A stretch of DNA of 64,000 nucleotides from Sedimenticola_A sp040506895 (GTDB lineage Bacteria > Pseudomonadota > Gammaproteobacteria > Chromatiales > Chromatiaceae), in the NCBI GenBank assembly GCA_040506895.1, contig JBEVVY010000001.1, forward strand, positions 3,581,116 through 3,645,115, given 5' to 3'. Position numbers and translations under genes: made by a program. The first letter of the stretch is position 1; every line of letters begins with the position of its first letter. The notes under the pieces are model-generated. The model did no database searches. It worked only from the letters and a program-made list of their open reading frames with translations, and was not told where the DNA came from. Shown here piece by piece: positions 51,137 through 60,402 of the stretch.

Positions 51137-51578
51137 TCTTGCGTGCCAGCAGGCGGTCGAGCTGGTTGGCGAAAGCCATCCGGTCAGCCTGGCTGAAGGA
51201 GGCCGGGCCGCCGGTATCGACTCCACTGCCGCGCAGCTCGTCCATGAAATTGCGCATGCTCAGGCGCTGCTTGATGTTATCAGGCGTATAGAGCTCCCCC
51301 CTGAAGCTTATCGCGAGACCGCCTTTCTCAATCACGTCCGAGGCCAGGGGAATGTCTGCGGTGATCACCAGGTCGTCTGCCCCAACCCTTTCGGCAATAT
51401 AGTTGTCAGCCACATCGAAACCTGCCTTCACCTGCACACTGGTGATCAACCTCGAGGGGGGTGTGCGCAGGGGCTGATTGGCAACCAGGGTAAGGGGTGT
51501 GGCGGTCCGCTCGGCAGCCCTGAAGAGGATCTCTTTCACAGGTTTGGGGCAGGCGTCGGCGTCTATCCAGATGTGCAC
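51132..51578 (-). CDS. yaiI: YaiI/YqxD-family protein (DUF188)
   Basis: A 148-residue soluble protein with the family signatures IWIDADACPKPVKEIL, ERVGADDLVITADIPLA and MRNFMDELRGSG. The fold is PIN-like, and RNA or nucleotide binding is suspected but not established. The length is normal. Convergent with the cytochrome gene. Confidence 0.93.
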   Translation of the reverse strand: MHIWIDADACPKPVKEILFRAAERTATPLTLVANQPLRTPPSRLITSVQVKAGFDVADNYIAERVGADDLVITADIPLASDVIEKGGLAISFRGELYTPDNIKQRLSMRNFMDELRGSGVDTGGPASFSQADRMAFANQLDRLLARKK

Positions 51579-51744
51579 GGTTCAGGGTTTCCGATTTGGT
51601 TTGGGGTGGAAGATGACGGGTCAATATACCACTTTCGAGACGTTTCATTGACCGGCAGATTCAATGGCTGAATCGCCCCCGGTTTTCCCGCTGGCTGCTA
51701 ATCTATAGATAAGAGGGAGAATAACAATCGCTTCAGAACAGGGT

Positions 51745-54153
51745 GTGCGCGTGACAGAACCTCTGAAACCACAACAGCTCTACCACAAATGCGATATCAC
51801 AGGCTGGGATTTTCAGACTACCGAGTCATTGGAAAGTCTGGAAGAGACCATCGGACAGGATCGTGCCCTGGAGGCGATAAGCTTCGGTGTCGGTATGGGA
51901 CACGAAGGCTATAACCTCTACGTGATGGGCTCCTCGGGACTGGGCAAGCATACGGTTGTGCGCGACGCCTTGTTACGCCAGGCAGAGGGAGAGACACGCC
52001 GGGCGGACTGGTGCTATGTCGCCAACTTCTCCGATCCCCATATACCAAACGCCCTGTGCCTGCCCGCGGGAACCGGCCGGATACTGCGGGGCGACATGGA
52101 CCAGTTGATCGAAGACCTGCTGAAGGATATTCCGGCAGCGCTTCACAGTGATGAGTATCGCCGGCGGGTCAAGGAGATAAATGCCCAGTACAAGGAGCGT
52201 GAACAGAGCGTCGCGGAGGATCTGGGAAAGCGGGCGCTGGAAAAGGGCATTGCCATGATCGATACCCCCACGGGGTATACCCTTGCACCAGAGGTGGATG
52301 GCAAGGTCCTGGACAGCGATGAATTTCAGAAGCTGTCACAGCAGGAGCGGGAGCATATCAGCACGGTTCTGGAGGAAGTGAAGGATGAGCTGAAAGAGGC
52401 GCTCGGAAAAATGCCCACCTGGCAGCACGAGGTAAGGAAGCAGTTTCGGGAGCTTGACAGGGAGTTCGTGACGGTCGTTGTAGACAGCCTGGTTGGTGAA
52501 CTGATCGAAAAGCATAACAGCCTGCCTGACGTGGTGCGCTACCTTGAAGCCGCCAAGGAGGACATCGTCAACAACTTCGAGCTTTTCCAGCACCATGAAC
52601 GGGGTGAGGATAAAGCCCCGGACAGCAGTGACCCCCAGTATGATGACTACCGGATCAACGTACTGGTCGACAATGCAGATACCCAGGGTGCCCCGATAGT
52701 CTACGAGGACAACCCCACCTACCAGAACCTGGTGGGAAGGGTTGAGCATTTCGCCCGCATGGGCACCCTGATGACAGACTTCACCCTGATCAAGCCGGGA
52801 GCCTTGCACCGCGCCAATGGTGGCTACCTGATCATCGATGTCGAAAAGATCCTCACCAACCCCTTCGCATGGGACGGCCTCAAGCGCGTATTGAATGCGC
52901 GGGAGATACGCATCGAGTCCCTGGAACGCCAGCTCAGCCTTGTCAGCACAATCACCCTCGAGCCGGAACCCATCCCTATCGACCTGAAGGTGGTGCTGAT
53001 CGGTGACAGGTTTCTCTACTACCTGCTCAAGGCCTACGATCCCGAGTTTGGGAAGCTGTTCAAGGTGGCCGCGGATTTCTCCGAAGACATGGCGAGAGAG
53101 AAAGGCGGGGACCTGCTCTTCGCGCAACTGATCTCTACCCTTCGTGAGCGCGAGAAGCTCAGACATATCCAGAGTGACGGTGTGGCGAGGGTCATCGAGT
53201 TCAGCGCCCGGCGCGCGGATGATGGTGAGAAGCTCTCGCTCCACATGGGCAGCCTGCTCGACCTGCTGCGGGAGTCGGACTACTGGGCAACCCGTAACGA
53301 GAGCGAACTGATCGGCAGGTCCGATGTGCAGGCAGCCATCGATGCCCAGACCCAGCGTGTTGACCAGCTGCGCGAACGACTGCACGAGGAGGTACTGCGT
53401 GGCACCCTGAAAATAGACACCGGGGGTGTGCAGCTCGCCCAGGTCAACGGTCTCTCCGTTTTGCAGGTGGGCGACTACATGTTCGGTGTGCCGACACGTA
53501 TCAGTGCCACCGCAAGACTGGGCAGTGGTGAACTGATCGATATCGAACGGGAGATAGAGCAGGGTGGCAGCATACACTCCAAGGGGGTACTGATTCTCGC
53601 GTCCTATATCGGCTGGCGCTATGCCAAGTTCCAGCCCTTCTCGGTCTCGGCCAGCCTGGTGTTCGAGCAGACATATGGTGAGATCGAAGGCGATAGCGCC
53701 TCCGCAGCGGAACTCTGTGCACTGCTTTCAGCCCTTGGTGATCTGCCGATCAAACAGGCCCTGGCCATCACGGGATCTGTCAATCAGCACGGCGAGATCC
53801 AGGCCATCGGTGGTGTGTGCCAGAAGATCGAGGGTTTTTTCGATATCTGCAAGGCCCGGGGGCTGACAGGTGAACAGGGAGTGCTCATTCCACAGTCCAA
53901 TGTAAAGGACCTGATGCTGCGCCAGGATGTGATCGATGCGGTTACGAAGGGTGAATTCTCGGTCTATGCCGTGAATCACGTGGAGGAGGCGATGTCACTG
54001 CTGAGCGGGATGGAAGCGGGCGTGGCCAGTGACGATGGCGAGTTTCCGGAGCAGAGCTTCAACGGCAGGATACTGAACAGGCTCGCCCAGTGGACCAGCC
54101 TGCGCCAGCAGTTCGCAGGGCAGGGTACAGACCAGGAATCACCTGAATCCTAG
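51745..54153 (+). CDS. Lon-like ATP-dependent protease (LonB/AAA_32 type)
   Basis: An 802-residue protease with a GTG start (51745; a second GTG at 51751 is possible). The N-terminal ATPase has an atypical Walker A, GSSGLGKHTV, and Walker B GGYLIIDVEKIL. A central coiled coil is inserted (residues about 130-220). The C-terminal Lon protease domain has EIEGDSASAAELCALLSAL (catalytic Ser) and CQKIEGFFD (catalytic Lys). This branch differs from canonical Lon in lacking the LAN domain. The target is unknown. Confidence 0.92.
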   Translation: MRVTEPLKPQQLYHKCDITGWDFQTTESLESLEETIGQDRALEAISFGVGMGHEGYNLYVMGSSGLGKHTVVRDALLRQAEGETRRADWCYVANFSDPHIPNALCLPAGTGRILRGDMDQLIEDLLKDIPAALHSDEYRRRVKEINAQYKEREQSVAEDLGKRALEKGIAMIDTPTGYTLAPEVDGKVLDSDEFQKLSQQEREHISTVLEEVKDELKEALGKMPTWQHEVRKQFRELDREFVTVVVDSLVGELIEKHNSLPDVVRYLEAAKEDIVNNFELFQHHERGEDKAPDSSDPQYDDYRINVLVDNADTQGAPIVYEDNPTYQNLVGRVEHFARMGTLMTDFTLIKPGALHRANGGYLIIDVEKILTNPFAWDGLKRVLNAREIRIESLERQLSLVSTITLEPEPIPIDLKVVLIGDRFLYYLLKAYDPEFGKLFKVAADFSEDMAREKGGDLLFAQLISTLREREKLRHIQSDGVARVIEFSARRADDGEKLSLHMGSLLDLLRESDYWATRNESELIGRSDVQAAIDAQTQRVDQLRERLHEEVLRGTLKIDTGGVQLAQVNGLSVLQVGDYMFGVPTRISATARLGSGELIDIEREIEQGGSIHSKGVLILASYIGWRYAKFQPFSVSASLVFEQTYGEIEGDSASAAELCALLSALGDLPIKQALAITGSVNQHGEIQAIGGVCQKIEGFFDICKARGLTGEQGVLIPQSNVKDLMLRQDVIDAVTKGEFSVYAVNHVEEAMSLLSGMEAGVASDDGEFPEQSFNGRILNRLAQWTSLRQQFAGQGTDQESPES

Positions 54154-54185
54154 TTGATACAGGCCCTATCCCCGGGGGAGCCGGT

Positions 54186-54812
54186 ATGAGTACAAAGATC
54201 GGTATTATCAGTGATCCCCATGCAACCCCCGGGCCTGTCGAAGAGGCCCTTTCCATTTTCCGTCAACAGCAGGTTGATCATATTCTCTGTGCCGGCGATA
54301 TAGCGGGTTACGGTGAAGATCTGGACCAGACCGTGGCATTGCTCAGACAGAGTGAGTGCCAGGCTGTCATCGGTAACCATGAGTCCTGGTGCCTGGAACA
54401 GATGGCGGAAGAGCTGGATCAAGCCACCTGCGAATACCTGGGCGGGCTTCCCTCTTGCCTGGAGATACAAGTCGAAGGCCGCACGCTGTACATGGTTCAT
54501 GCCAGCCCGCCTGACTCACTCATGGACGGTATCAGGCTGCTCGATGAGCAGGGGAGGCTGATCGAGGCGAACTTGAACTGCTGGGCAGAACGGCTGCAGG
54601 GGTTTGCGTATGACCTGCTCGTGGTCGGGCACACCCACCAGGTTTTTGCCCAGCGTATCGCCAAGACGCTGGTCATCAATCCAGGCAGCACCCTGTTCAA
54701 TCACAGTTGCGTGATTGTCACTCTGCCTGGCCTGCAACTGGAGTGGTATGGCTTGTCAGGCCTGGCTATGAGGCGATCCTGGAACTGGGGGATGATGGCA
54801 ACCGGGCCGTAA
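54186..54812 (+). CDS. Calcineurin-like metallophosphoesterase
   Basis: A 208-residue phosphoesterase with all motifs of the YfcE/MJ0936 type: ISDPHATP (DxH), CAGDIAGYG (GD), VIGNHES (GNHE) and VVGHTHQVF (GHxH). It lies 32 bases after the Lon-like gene and may be co-transcribed. The natural substrate is unknown; relatives cleave phosphodiesters. Confidence 0.92.
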   Translation: MSTKIGIISDPHATPGPVEEALSIFRQQQVDHILCAGDIAGYGEDLDQTVALLRQSECQAVIGNHESWCLEQMAEELDQATCEYLGGLPSCLEIQVEGRTLYMVHASPPDSLMDGIRLLDEQGRLIEANLNCWAERLQGFAYDLLVVGHTHQVFAQRIAKTLVINPGSTLFNHSCVIVTLPGLQLEWYGLSGLAMRRSWNWGMMATGP

Positions 54813-54825
54813 CGGTGAGGGTATT

Positions 54826-56574
54826 TCAGCTCTCCTCGCTCTCTTTTGAATAATACCTGAAACTGTTCTTGCCACTGCGCTTCACCCTGTACATGGCATC
54901 GTCGGCGTATTGCATGAGTGTATCCATCACGTCGGTGTCCTCCGGGTAGATGGCGACGCCGATGCTGATACCGATCTGTTGGATCTCATTGGCGATCTCA
55001 TAGGGTTCATCGATAGCTTGAATCAGTTTTTCGGCAACACCTGTGGCATCCTCGCGATCGGCCAGGTTGTTGAGGATAACAGTGAATTCATCGCCGCCCA
55101 TGCGACCGACGGTATCCTCTTCACGCAGGCAGTTTTTCAGCCGCTTGGCAGTTTCCTGCAGCACCAGGTCACCCGATTCGTGGCCGTGCCGGTCATTGAC
55201 CTCCTTGAATCCGTCGAGGTCCATAAACAGCAGGGCGATTCTGCATCTGTTGCGGCGAGCATGCGCCATGGCCATTTTCAGGCGCTCAGAGAAGAGCGTT
55301 CGGTTTGGCAGTCCGGTAAGACTGTCGTAGTTGGCCAGGCGTGTCAGGGCCTTGTTGGCGAGCCTGAGTTCGACAGTTCGCTCCTCTACCCTGCGTTCGA
55401 GTTCCTGCATGGCCTGGCGCTGACTCTCCTCCGCTTTCTTTCTGTCGGTTATATCGTGCAGGACCCCGACAAATATCCGCTGTTTCGAAAGCTCGATACT
55501 GGTCACGCCAAGTTCAAGCGGAAACTGGCTTCCATCCTTGTGCAGTCCCGGCAGCTCCCTGCCAATACCTATGATCTTCGCCTCGCCTGTGGTGCGGTAG
55601 TTGCCCAGGTATTGATCATGTTGGCTCCTGAAGGGCTCCGGCATGAGTAGGGATACGTTCTGCCCCAGCAGTTCTGCCTGCTCATAACCAAAAAGTTGAA
55701 GTACTGCACGGTTGCAGGATTGGATGGTGCCCTTCTCATCGATGGTTATCAGGCCATCCAGCATGTTTTCGATAACCGCCTGTCCCATCTCTTCACTGTC
55801 GCGCAATTCATTCAGTACCTGAAGGCGTTCGGCAACCTCCTGTTCCAGGTCCCGATTTGCAAGCTGCAGTTCATGGCTGTACTGTCTGTGCGCATCCAGG
55901 AGGGCGCCAATACGGTAGATGACGAAAACAGCCAGGCCCAGTCCCAACGCCATCGCGACGCCTGCCAGAATGAGCAGCTGTGTATAGGTGGTGTGGAGCT
56001 CTTGCGTAGCCCTTGAAAGCGACTGGCGGCTTTTCGCTCTTTGCAGATGGATGAACCGGTCCATTATGCCCAGTGCCTGGTCCTGTGCCGGCGTAGTCTG
56101 GTCTACCAGGATCCGGTTCGCCTCATCAAATTTGCCTTGCTGTATGCGGTCAATCACCTCGTAGTGCAGTTCCCCCGCGATCCTTGTCGGTTCCCTTTGT
56201 GCATCGAGCAGCGCCCTGGAGTCCGCTGATAGCTCCATCGTTTCGAGCTTGGCGAGGTTCTTGAGGAACTCTTCACCCTTCTCGCGCAACAACATGAAGT
56301 GTTCATCCGCCTCGAACGGATCGTCTGTGATCAGCATGTTGTGCAGGAGGCGTATGCGTTCCCGGGCAGCGGTACGCATGTTCATCATCAGGCCGGTCTG
56401 CAGGGTGTATCGCTCAACCACCTGCTCCATGTGGCCGCTGATATTGGTCATGCGCATCAACGCGATGGTGGTGATGGTGAGCATCAGACCGATAAACACG
56501 GCAAAGCTCAGCCCCAGGAAGAGGCGTGGGCGCAGTGTTTTAAAGCGGCCTGATTCGGGCATGGTCAAGTCCAA
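54826..56574 (-). CDS. Membrane-bound PAS-GGDEF diguanylate cyclase
   Basis: A 582-residue sensor. TM1 (LFLGLSFAVFIGLMLTITTI), a periplasmic helical sensor domain (about 35-205), TM2 (LLILAGVAMALGLGLAVFVIY), a PAS domain (about 262-380; ENMLDGLITIDEKGTI, RIFVGVLHDITDRKKAE), a coiled coil and the cyclase domain with RMGGDEFTVIL. The active site GGDEF is intact, and an RxxD inhibitory site (REED) lies five residues ahead of it, so the enzyme should make c-di-GMP with product inhibition. There is no EAL domain. Confidence 0.94.
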   Translation of the reverse strand: MDLTMPESGRFKTLRPRLFLGLSFAVFIGLMLTITTIALMRMTNISGHMEQVVERYTLQTGLMMNMRTAARERIRLLHNMLITDDPFEADEHFMLLREKGEEFLKNLAKLETMELSADSRALLDAQREPTRIAGELHYEVIDRIQQGKFDEANRILVDQTTPAQDQALGIMDRFIHLQRAKSRQSLSRATQELHTTYTQLLILAGVAMALGLGLAVFVIYRIGALLDAHRQYSHELQLANRDLEQEVAERLQVLNELRDSEEMGQAVIENMLDGLITIDEKGTIQSCNRAVLQLFGYEQAELLGQNVSLLMPEPFRSQHDQYLGNYRTTGEAKIIGIGRELPGLHKDGSQFPLELGVTSIELSKQRIFVGVLHDITDRKKAEESQRQAMQELERRVEERTVELRLANKALTRLANYDSLTGLPNRTLFSERLKMAMAHARRNRCRIALLFMDLDGFKEVNDRHGHESGDLVLQETAKRLKNCLREEDTVGRMGGDEFTVILNNLADREDATGVAEKLIQAIDEPYEIANEIQQIGISIGVAIYPEDTDVMDTLMQYADDAMYRVKRSGKNSFRYYSKESEES

Positions 56575-56687
56575 ATAGTCCAGATGATTGAATTGTAGCT
56601 GCTTTTATTGTGAATCCGGGTTATAGATACTGGCGGCGGGGCAAAGGGAAACTTTATATGCTTCGCTGGGAGCCGTGTGTGCGGAAT

Positions 56688-56718
56688 AAAAAAGGCGGAC
56701 TGCCAATGACAGTCCGCC
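56688..56718 (-). terminator. Terminator of the EF-G-like gene
   Basis: On the minus strand, GGCGGACTG-TCATTGG-CAGTCCGCC is followed by TTTTTTATT. It lies about 40 bases after the stop codon at 56757. Confidence 0.92.
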
Positions 56719-56756
56719 CTGGTGAGCTCAATGGGGTCGATCAACCCCTTGGCGTA

Positions 56757-58814
56757 TCAGTCTCCACCGTGATGATGTGTCTCCTGGTATTTGTCCGCCA
56801 GTGTTTTTTGCACGTTGCCGGGTACCGGGTCGTAATGGCTGAAGGCGAGTTCATAGGTGCCTTCGCCGCCGGTTATCGACTTCAACCTGGAGCTGTAGCC
56901 ATCCAGTTCGGCCAGGGGCACAAGGGCACTGATCACCATGCGTCCACCGTGAATTGCCTCGGTATTGCTGACCCGTCCACGCTTGGTCGAGAGGTCGGCA
57001 GTGATATCGCCCATGGATTCGCCCTGGGCGGTCACCTGTATGTTCACCATCGGCTCGAGGACTATCGGACGGGCCTGTCCCAGGGCGCTCTGGAACGCCC
57101 TTTTGCCCGCGGCTACAAAGGCGACCTCCTTGGAGTCCACCGAGTGGTACTTGCCATCGTATACGGTGACCTTTATGTCCTGGATCGGGTAGCCTGCGAC
57201 GAAACCCTCATCCATCGCCTGGCGAACGCCTTTTTCAACGGCGGGTATGAACTGGCCTGGAATGACGCCGCCTTTCACCTCGTCGACGAACCTGAAGCCT
57301 TCGCCTCTCGGTAGCGGTTCGACCTTGAGGTAGACCTCGCCGAACTGGCCGGCGCCACCGGTCTGTTTCTTGTGGCGGTGCTGGCCTTCCGCCTTGGCGC
57401 TGATGGTCTCGCGGTAGGGGATGCTTGGCGGGCGGGTATCCACGTGAACGTTGTACCGCTCCTCCAACTGTTCAAGTACCACCCGGAGATGCAGTTCACC
57501 CAGGCCCCTGATCACTGTCTCGTTGGCCTGTGCATCGTGTTCGACCACCAGGCATGGGTCTTCCGATTCAAGCTTGTGGAGGGCGTCAGAGAGTTTCTGC
57601 TCGTCACCTCTCTTCTTCGGAATAAGGGCCTGCCCGAACAACGGCATCGGAAACTCTTCCGGATGGAGATGGAAGTGATCCTCGTCATGGGAGTCGTGAA
57701 GTACCGCATCACGGAAGATCTCTTCAACACGGGCAACGGCACAGATGTCGCCGGGAATGGCCCGTTCCATCTCACTCTGTTCCTTGCCGGTGAATCTCAG
57801 CAGGTGGGCAACCTTGAACGGTTTGCGCCCATCGCCGATGAAGAGTTGCGAATTGGGTGTGATCGTACCCTGGTAGACCCTGAAATAACCGAGCTTGCCG
57901 CGGAACGGGTCGTTACTCACCTTGAAGACGTGGGCAACAACATGCTTGTCGGGATCAGGGGTAACGGAGACCGGTTCGGCGTTCTCGCCTTCGCCTTTCA
58001 TGAAGTGGGGCGGATTGCCCTCGGTGGGGTGGGGCATCAGACGGACCATGATATCGAGCAGTTCGTCGATACCGGCGCCGCTGCTGGCCGATACGAAGCA
58101 GATTGGAACCAGGTGGCCCTCGCGCAGCGCCTTTTCAAACGGGTCATGGAGCTGCTCCGGGGAGAGTTCCTGTCCCTGTTCCAGGTAGATCTCCATCAGC
58201 TCCTCGTCGACCTCGACCACCTGGTCGATAATGGTGGTGTGGGCGTCGGCCACGGAGGAGAACCTGGTCTCTTCCCCTTCCGGCTTGAAAAAGCAGTCCA
58301 CAACCTTGTCGCCTGAAGCCGAGGGAAGGTTCAGGGGCAGGCATTCACTGCCGAAGGTCTCGCGGATCTCCTCGACCAGTTGCTCCAGGTCGCCGTTGGC
58401 ACCGTCAATCTTGTTGATGATGATCACGCGGCAGAGGTCATCGTTCTTTGCGTGCTCCATCATCGACTGGGTGGTGGTCTCAATCCCCTCTTCGGCATTG
58501 ATCACAATAGCAGTGGTCTCAGCCGCCTGGAGCACGCCATAGGCGCGACCGTAGAAGTCATGCAGTCCGGGTGCATCGAGCAGGTTGATGTGTTTGCCTT
58601 TCTGTTCGAAGTGGACCAGGGCAGAGTCGAGCGAGTGCTCGTATTTCTGTTCCTGTGGATCGAAATCGCAAACGGTCGAACCCCGTTCGATGGTGCCCTG
58701 GTTCTGTATCGCGCCCGCGCGATACAGTAGGGCCTCAACAAGCGTCGTTTTACCGGCGCCTGACTGGCCCACCAGGGCGATATTCCGGATATCGTGGGTG
58801 GTGTATGCAGGCAT
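56757..58814 (-). CDS. Elongation factor G-like GTPase (EF-G paralogue)
   Basis: A 685-residue translation-factor GTPase with G1 LVGQSGAGKTTLVEAL, G3 DAPGLHDF, G4 IIINKIDGA, and EF-G domains II-V (the TGGAGQFGEVYLKVEP block of domain IV, GRVSNTEAIHGGRMVISALVPL of domain V). Sequence features such as GQSGAGKTT and HDFYGRAYGVL mark the EF-G-like (FusA2-type) group rather than the ribosomal-operon EF-G. Its role (translocation, recycling or stress) is not decided by sequence. It is a single-gene unit with its own terminator. Confidence 0.9.
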   Translation of the reverse strand: MPAYTTHDIRNIALVGQSGAGKTTLVEALLYRAGAIQNQGTIERGSTVCDFDPQEQKYEHSLDSALVHFEQKGKHINLLDAPGLHDFYGRAYGVLQAAETTAIVINAEEGIETTTQSMMEHAKNDDLCRVIIINKIDGANGDLEQLVEEIRETFGSECLPLNLPSASGDKVVDCFFKPEGEETRFSSVADAHTTIIDQVVEVDEELMEIYLEQGQELSPEQLHDPFEKALREGHLVPICFVSASSGAGIDELLDIMVRLMPHPTEGNPPHFMKGEGENAEPVSVTPDPDKHVVAHVFKVSNDPFRGKLGYFRVYQGTITPNSQLFIGDGRKPFKVAHLLRFTGKEQSEMERAIPGDICAVARVEEIFRDAVLHDSHDEDHFHLHPEEFPMPLFGQALIPKKRGDEQKLSDALHKLESEDPCLVVEHDAQANETVIRGLGELHLRVVLEQLEERYNVHVDTRPPSIPYRETISAKAEGQHRHKKQTGGAGQFGEVYLKVEPLPRGEGFRFVDEVKGGVIPGQFIPAVEKGVRQAMDEGFVAGYPIQDIKVTVYDGKYHSVDSKEVAFVAAGKRAFQSALGQARPIVLEPMVNIQVTAQGESMGDITADLSTKRGRVSNTEAIHGGRMVISALVPLAELDGYSSRLKSITGGEGTYELAFSHYDPVPGNVQKTLADKYQETHHHGGD

Positions 58815-59056
58815 CTCTTTCTCCTCGATGCATGAGTCTGTGCAATGGCACTGTTCAGGGTGTTGAAACCGGGTTTCAGGAACCCCGCTGAGGTCTGAAG
58901 GGCTGGGCGTGAGGAGGTGCCGGATCAGTTGTTATCTTTATCTGGCAGGTATTCGGTCACCCAGTGTTCAGGCCAGTTCCTATTCAAAAAGCTGGGGGGC
59001 TGAACGTCCATGACCCTGGTCAATAATAGGCGCCTGGGGACCCAGGTCAAGGTGTC

Positions 59057-59509
59057 TCAGTTGCGGCGTCTTCGGCGTCCCTTGTAGGCGGCCACCTGCT
59101 TGATGATCTCCTGGTAGGGGAGTTTGGAGAGATCGCCGAATTTGCTGATGGCAGCCTGGAGCAGATCGCGGACATCCTCGATCTGCACCGGTGCATCTTC
59201 CTCGTCATGGGTCACGAGGTAGACGCCGCGCAAACCGCCAATCTGGATGCGCATCGCCTTGTTGTGGGGGAGCACTTCGCTGGCATCGCTTGATTTCAGT
59301 GCGAAACGGCTGTGTTGACGCAGCAGTTCCATGAAGTCGATACAGCTCTCCTGGGCATCTTCGGATTTGCAGTGCACGCCCTCGCGCTCGGCCAGGCAGA
59401 ATCGCTCCGCCTGGGAGCAGCGGCACATGCCTGAGAGATTGCCCTTCTCGAACACGCAGGCGCGTTCGTTCATTTCGCGGTAGGTTTTGCGGAAGACGTC
59501 CTGATCCAT
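59057..59509 (-). CDS. Cysteine-rich protein of unknown function
   Basis: A 150-residue protein with six cysteines in the first 56 residues: ACVFEKG, MCRCSQAERFCLAE, VHCKSED and ESCIDFM. The pattern suggests an iron-sulfur cluster or zinc site. The C-terminal half is helical and ends in a basic tail, KGRRRRRN, which may bind nucleic acid. It lies 15 bases downstream of hslR on the same strand, so it is probably co-transcribed with grxC-hslR. No named family is recognised. Confidence 0.75.
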   Translation of the reverse strand: MDQDVFRKTYREMNERACVFEKGNLSGMCRCSQAERFCLAEREGVHCKSEDAQESCIDFMELLRQHSRFALKSSDASEVLPHNKAMRIQIGGLRGVYLVTHDEEDAPVQIEDVRDLLQAAISKFGDLSKLPYQEIIKQVAAYKGRRRRRN

Positions 59510-59524
59510 TGTGTTAACAGGCCC

Positions 59525-59926
59525 TTACTCTTTGCCGGTGAATCTGTGGATCATGCGCCTGTCGCGCTTGCTGGGTTTGCTGCTGGGCGGCTGGGGCGCG
59601 GCAGCCCGAATCAGTTTCTGGTCGGCGATGACCTTCTCACGCCGCTGCCTGCTCTGTTCGCTCTCTTCGTAGAAATTGACGGCTTCCGAAGCTGGCCTGC
59701 GTTGCTTGGGGATCTGCCTTACGGTGATGTCCCACTCCAGGGATCCTTTGTGGATTCGCAGCTGGCTTCCCGGTTTGACCTCCCGTCCGGGCTTGGTGCG
59801 CTGGCCGTTCAGGTGGACCTTGCCGCCGTTTATCGCTTCCACGGCCAGCTGTCTTGTCTTGAAGAAACGGGCGGCCCAGAGCCACTTGTCGAGCCGCAGA
59901 CTTTCGAACTGCCCGTTTTCAGTCAT
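59525..59926 (-). CDS. hslR: Hsp15-type S4-domain RNA-binding protein
   Basis: A 133-residue protein with an N-terminal S4 domain (LRLDKWLWAARFFKTRQLAVEAI, GGKVHLNGQRTKPGREV) and a basic C-terminal tail (KPSKRDRRMIHRF). Hsp15 binds stalled 50S subunits carrying nascent chains. It overlaps grxC by 4 bases. Confidence 0.93.
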   Translation of the reverse strand: MTENGQFESLRLDKWLWAARFFKTRQLAVEAINGGKVHLNGQRTKPGREVKPGSQLRIHKGSLEWDITVRQIPKQRRPASEAVNFYEESEQSRQRREKVIADQKLIRAAAPQPPSSKPSKRDRRMIHRFTGKE

Positions 59927-60207
59927 GTGATCTCGGTGTCCCGTTCGTCGGGCTCGATCTTCAGCAGGGGATCGAGTTTTCCGAAGGCGTCCAGTTCGGC
60001 CATGTCGTCATAGCCTCCGACGTGGTAGTCGTCGATGAAGATCTGGGGCACGGTCTTGCGCTGACTGCGTTTCATCATTTCACGCATCAGTTCGCGGTTC
60101 CCTTCAATGCGCATCTCCTCGTACTCGACCCCTTTTTTGTCCAGCAAGGCCTTGGCTCGCAAGCAGTAGGGGCAGACGGCGGTGGTGTACATCTCAACTT
60201 TCGGCAT
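59923..60207 (-). CDS. grxC: Glutaredoxin 3
   Basis: A 94-residue class I glutaredoxin with active site TTAVCPYCLRAK (CPYC), the cis-proline TVPQIFIDD and GSH-binding GGYDDMAEL. The C-terminus is extended by about ten acidic residues. It overlaps hslR by 4 bases (ATGA), so the two are translated together. Confidence 0.95.
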   Translation of the reverse strand: MPKVEMYTTAVCPYCLRAKALLDKKGVEYEEMRIEGNRELMREMMKRSQRKTVPQIFIDDYHVGGYDDMAELDAFGKLDPLLKIEPDERDTEIT

Positions 60208-60402
60208 GCCGTTCCTCTCTCGTTATTCTGGTGGGTCGATTATCCTAGCAGCCGTCCGAAAAGCGGTCCACAAGGCCCTCTGGAGGTAACCCTTGTAAAT
60301 AGCGGGTTTCGCTCCATGAAACGATACTACATAATCGCCGATAGCCCTTATAACTGGGGGCATGGAAGGATTTTTCAACCGAAGTGACGAAGTAGGTTCT
60401 GT

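Noticed and set aside
51745..54153. Atypical Walker A (GKH instead of GKT/S) as evidence for a dead ATPase
   Set aside because: As far as I recall, the Lon-like AAA_32 branch often has a substituted residue after the Lys followed by Thr, so no loss can be claimed without an alignment.
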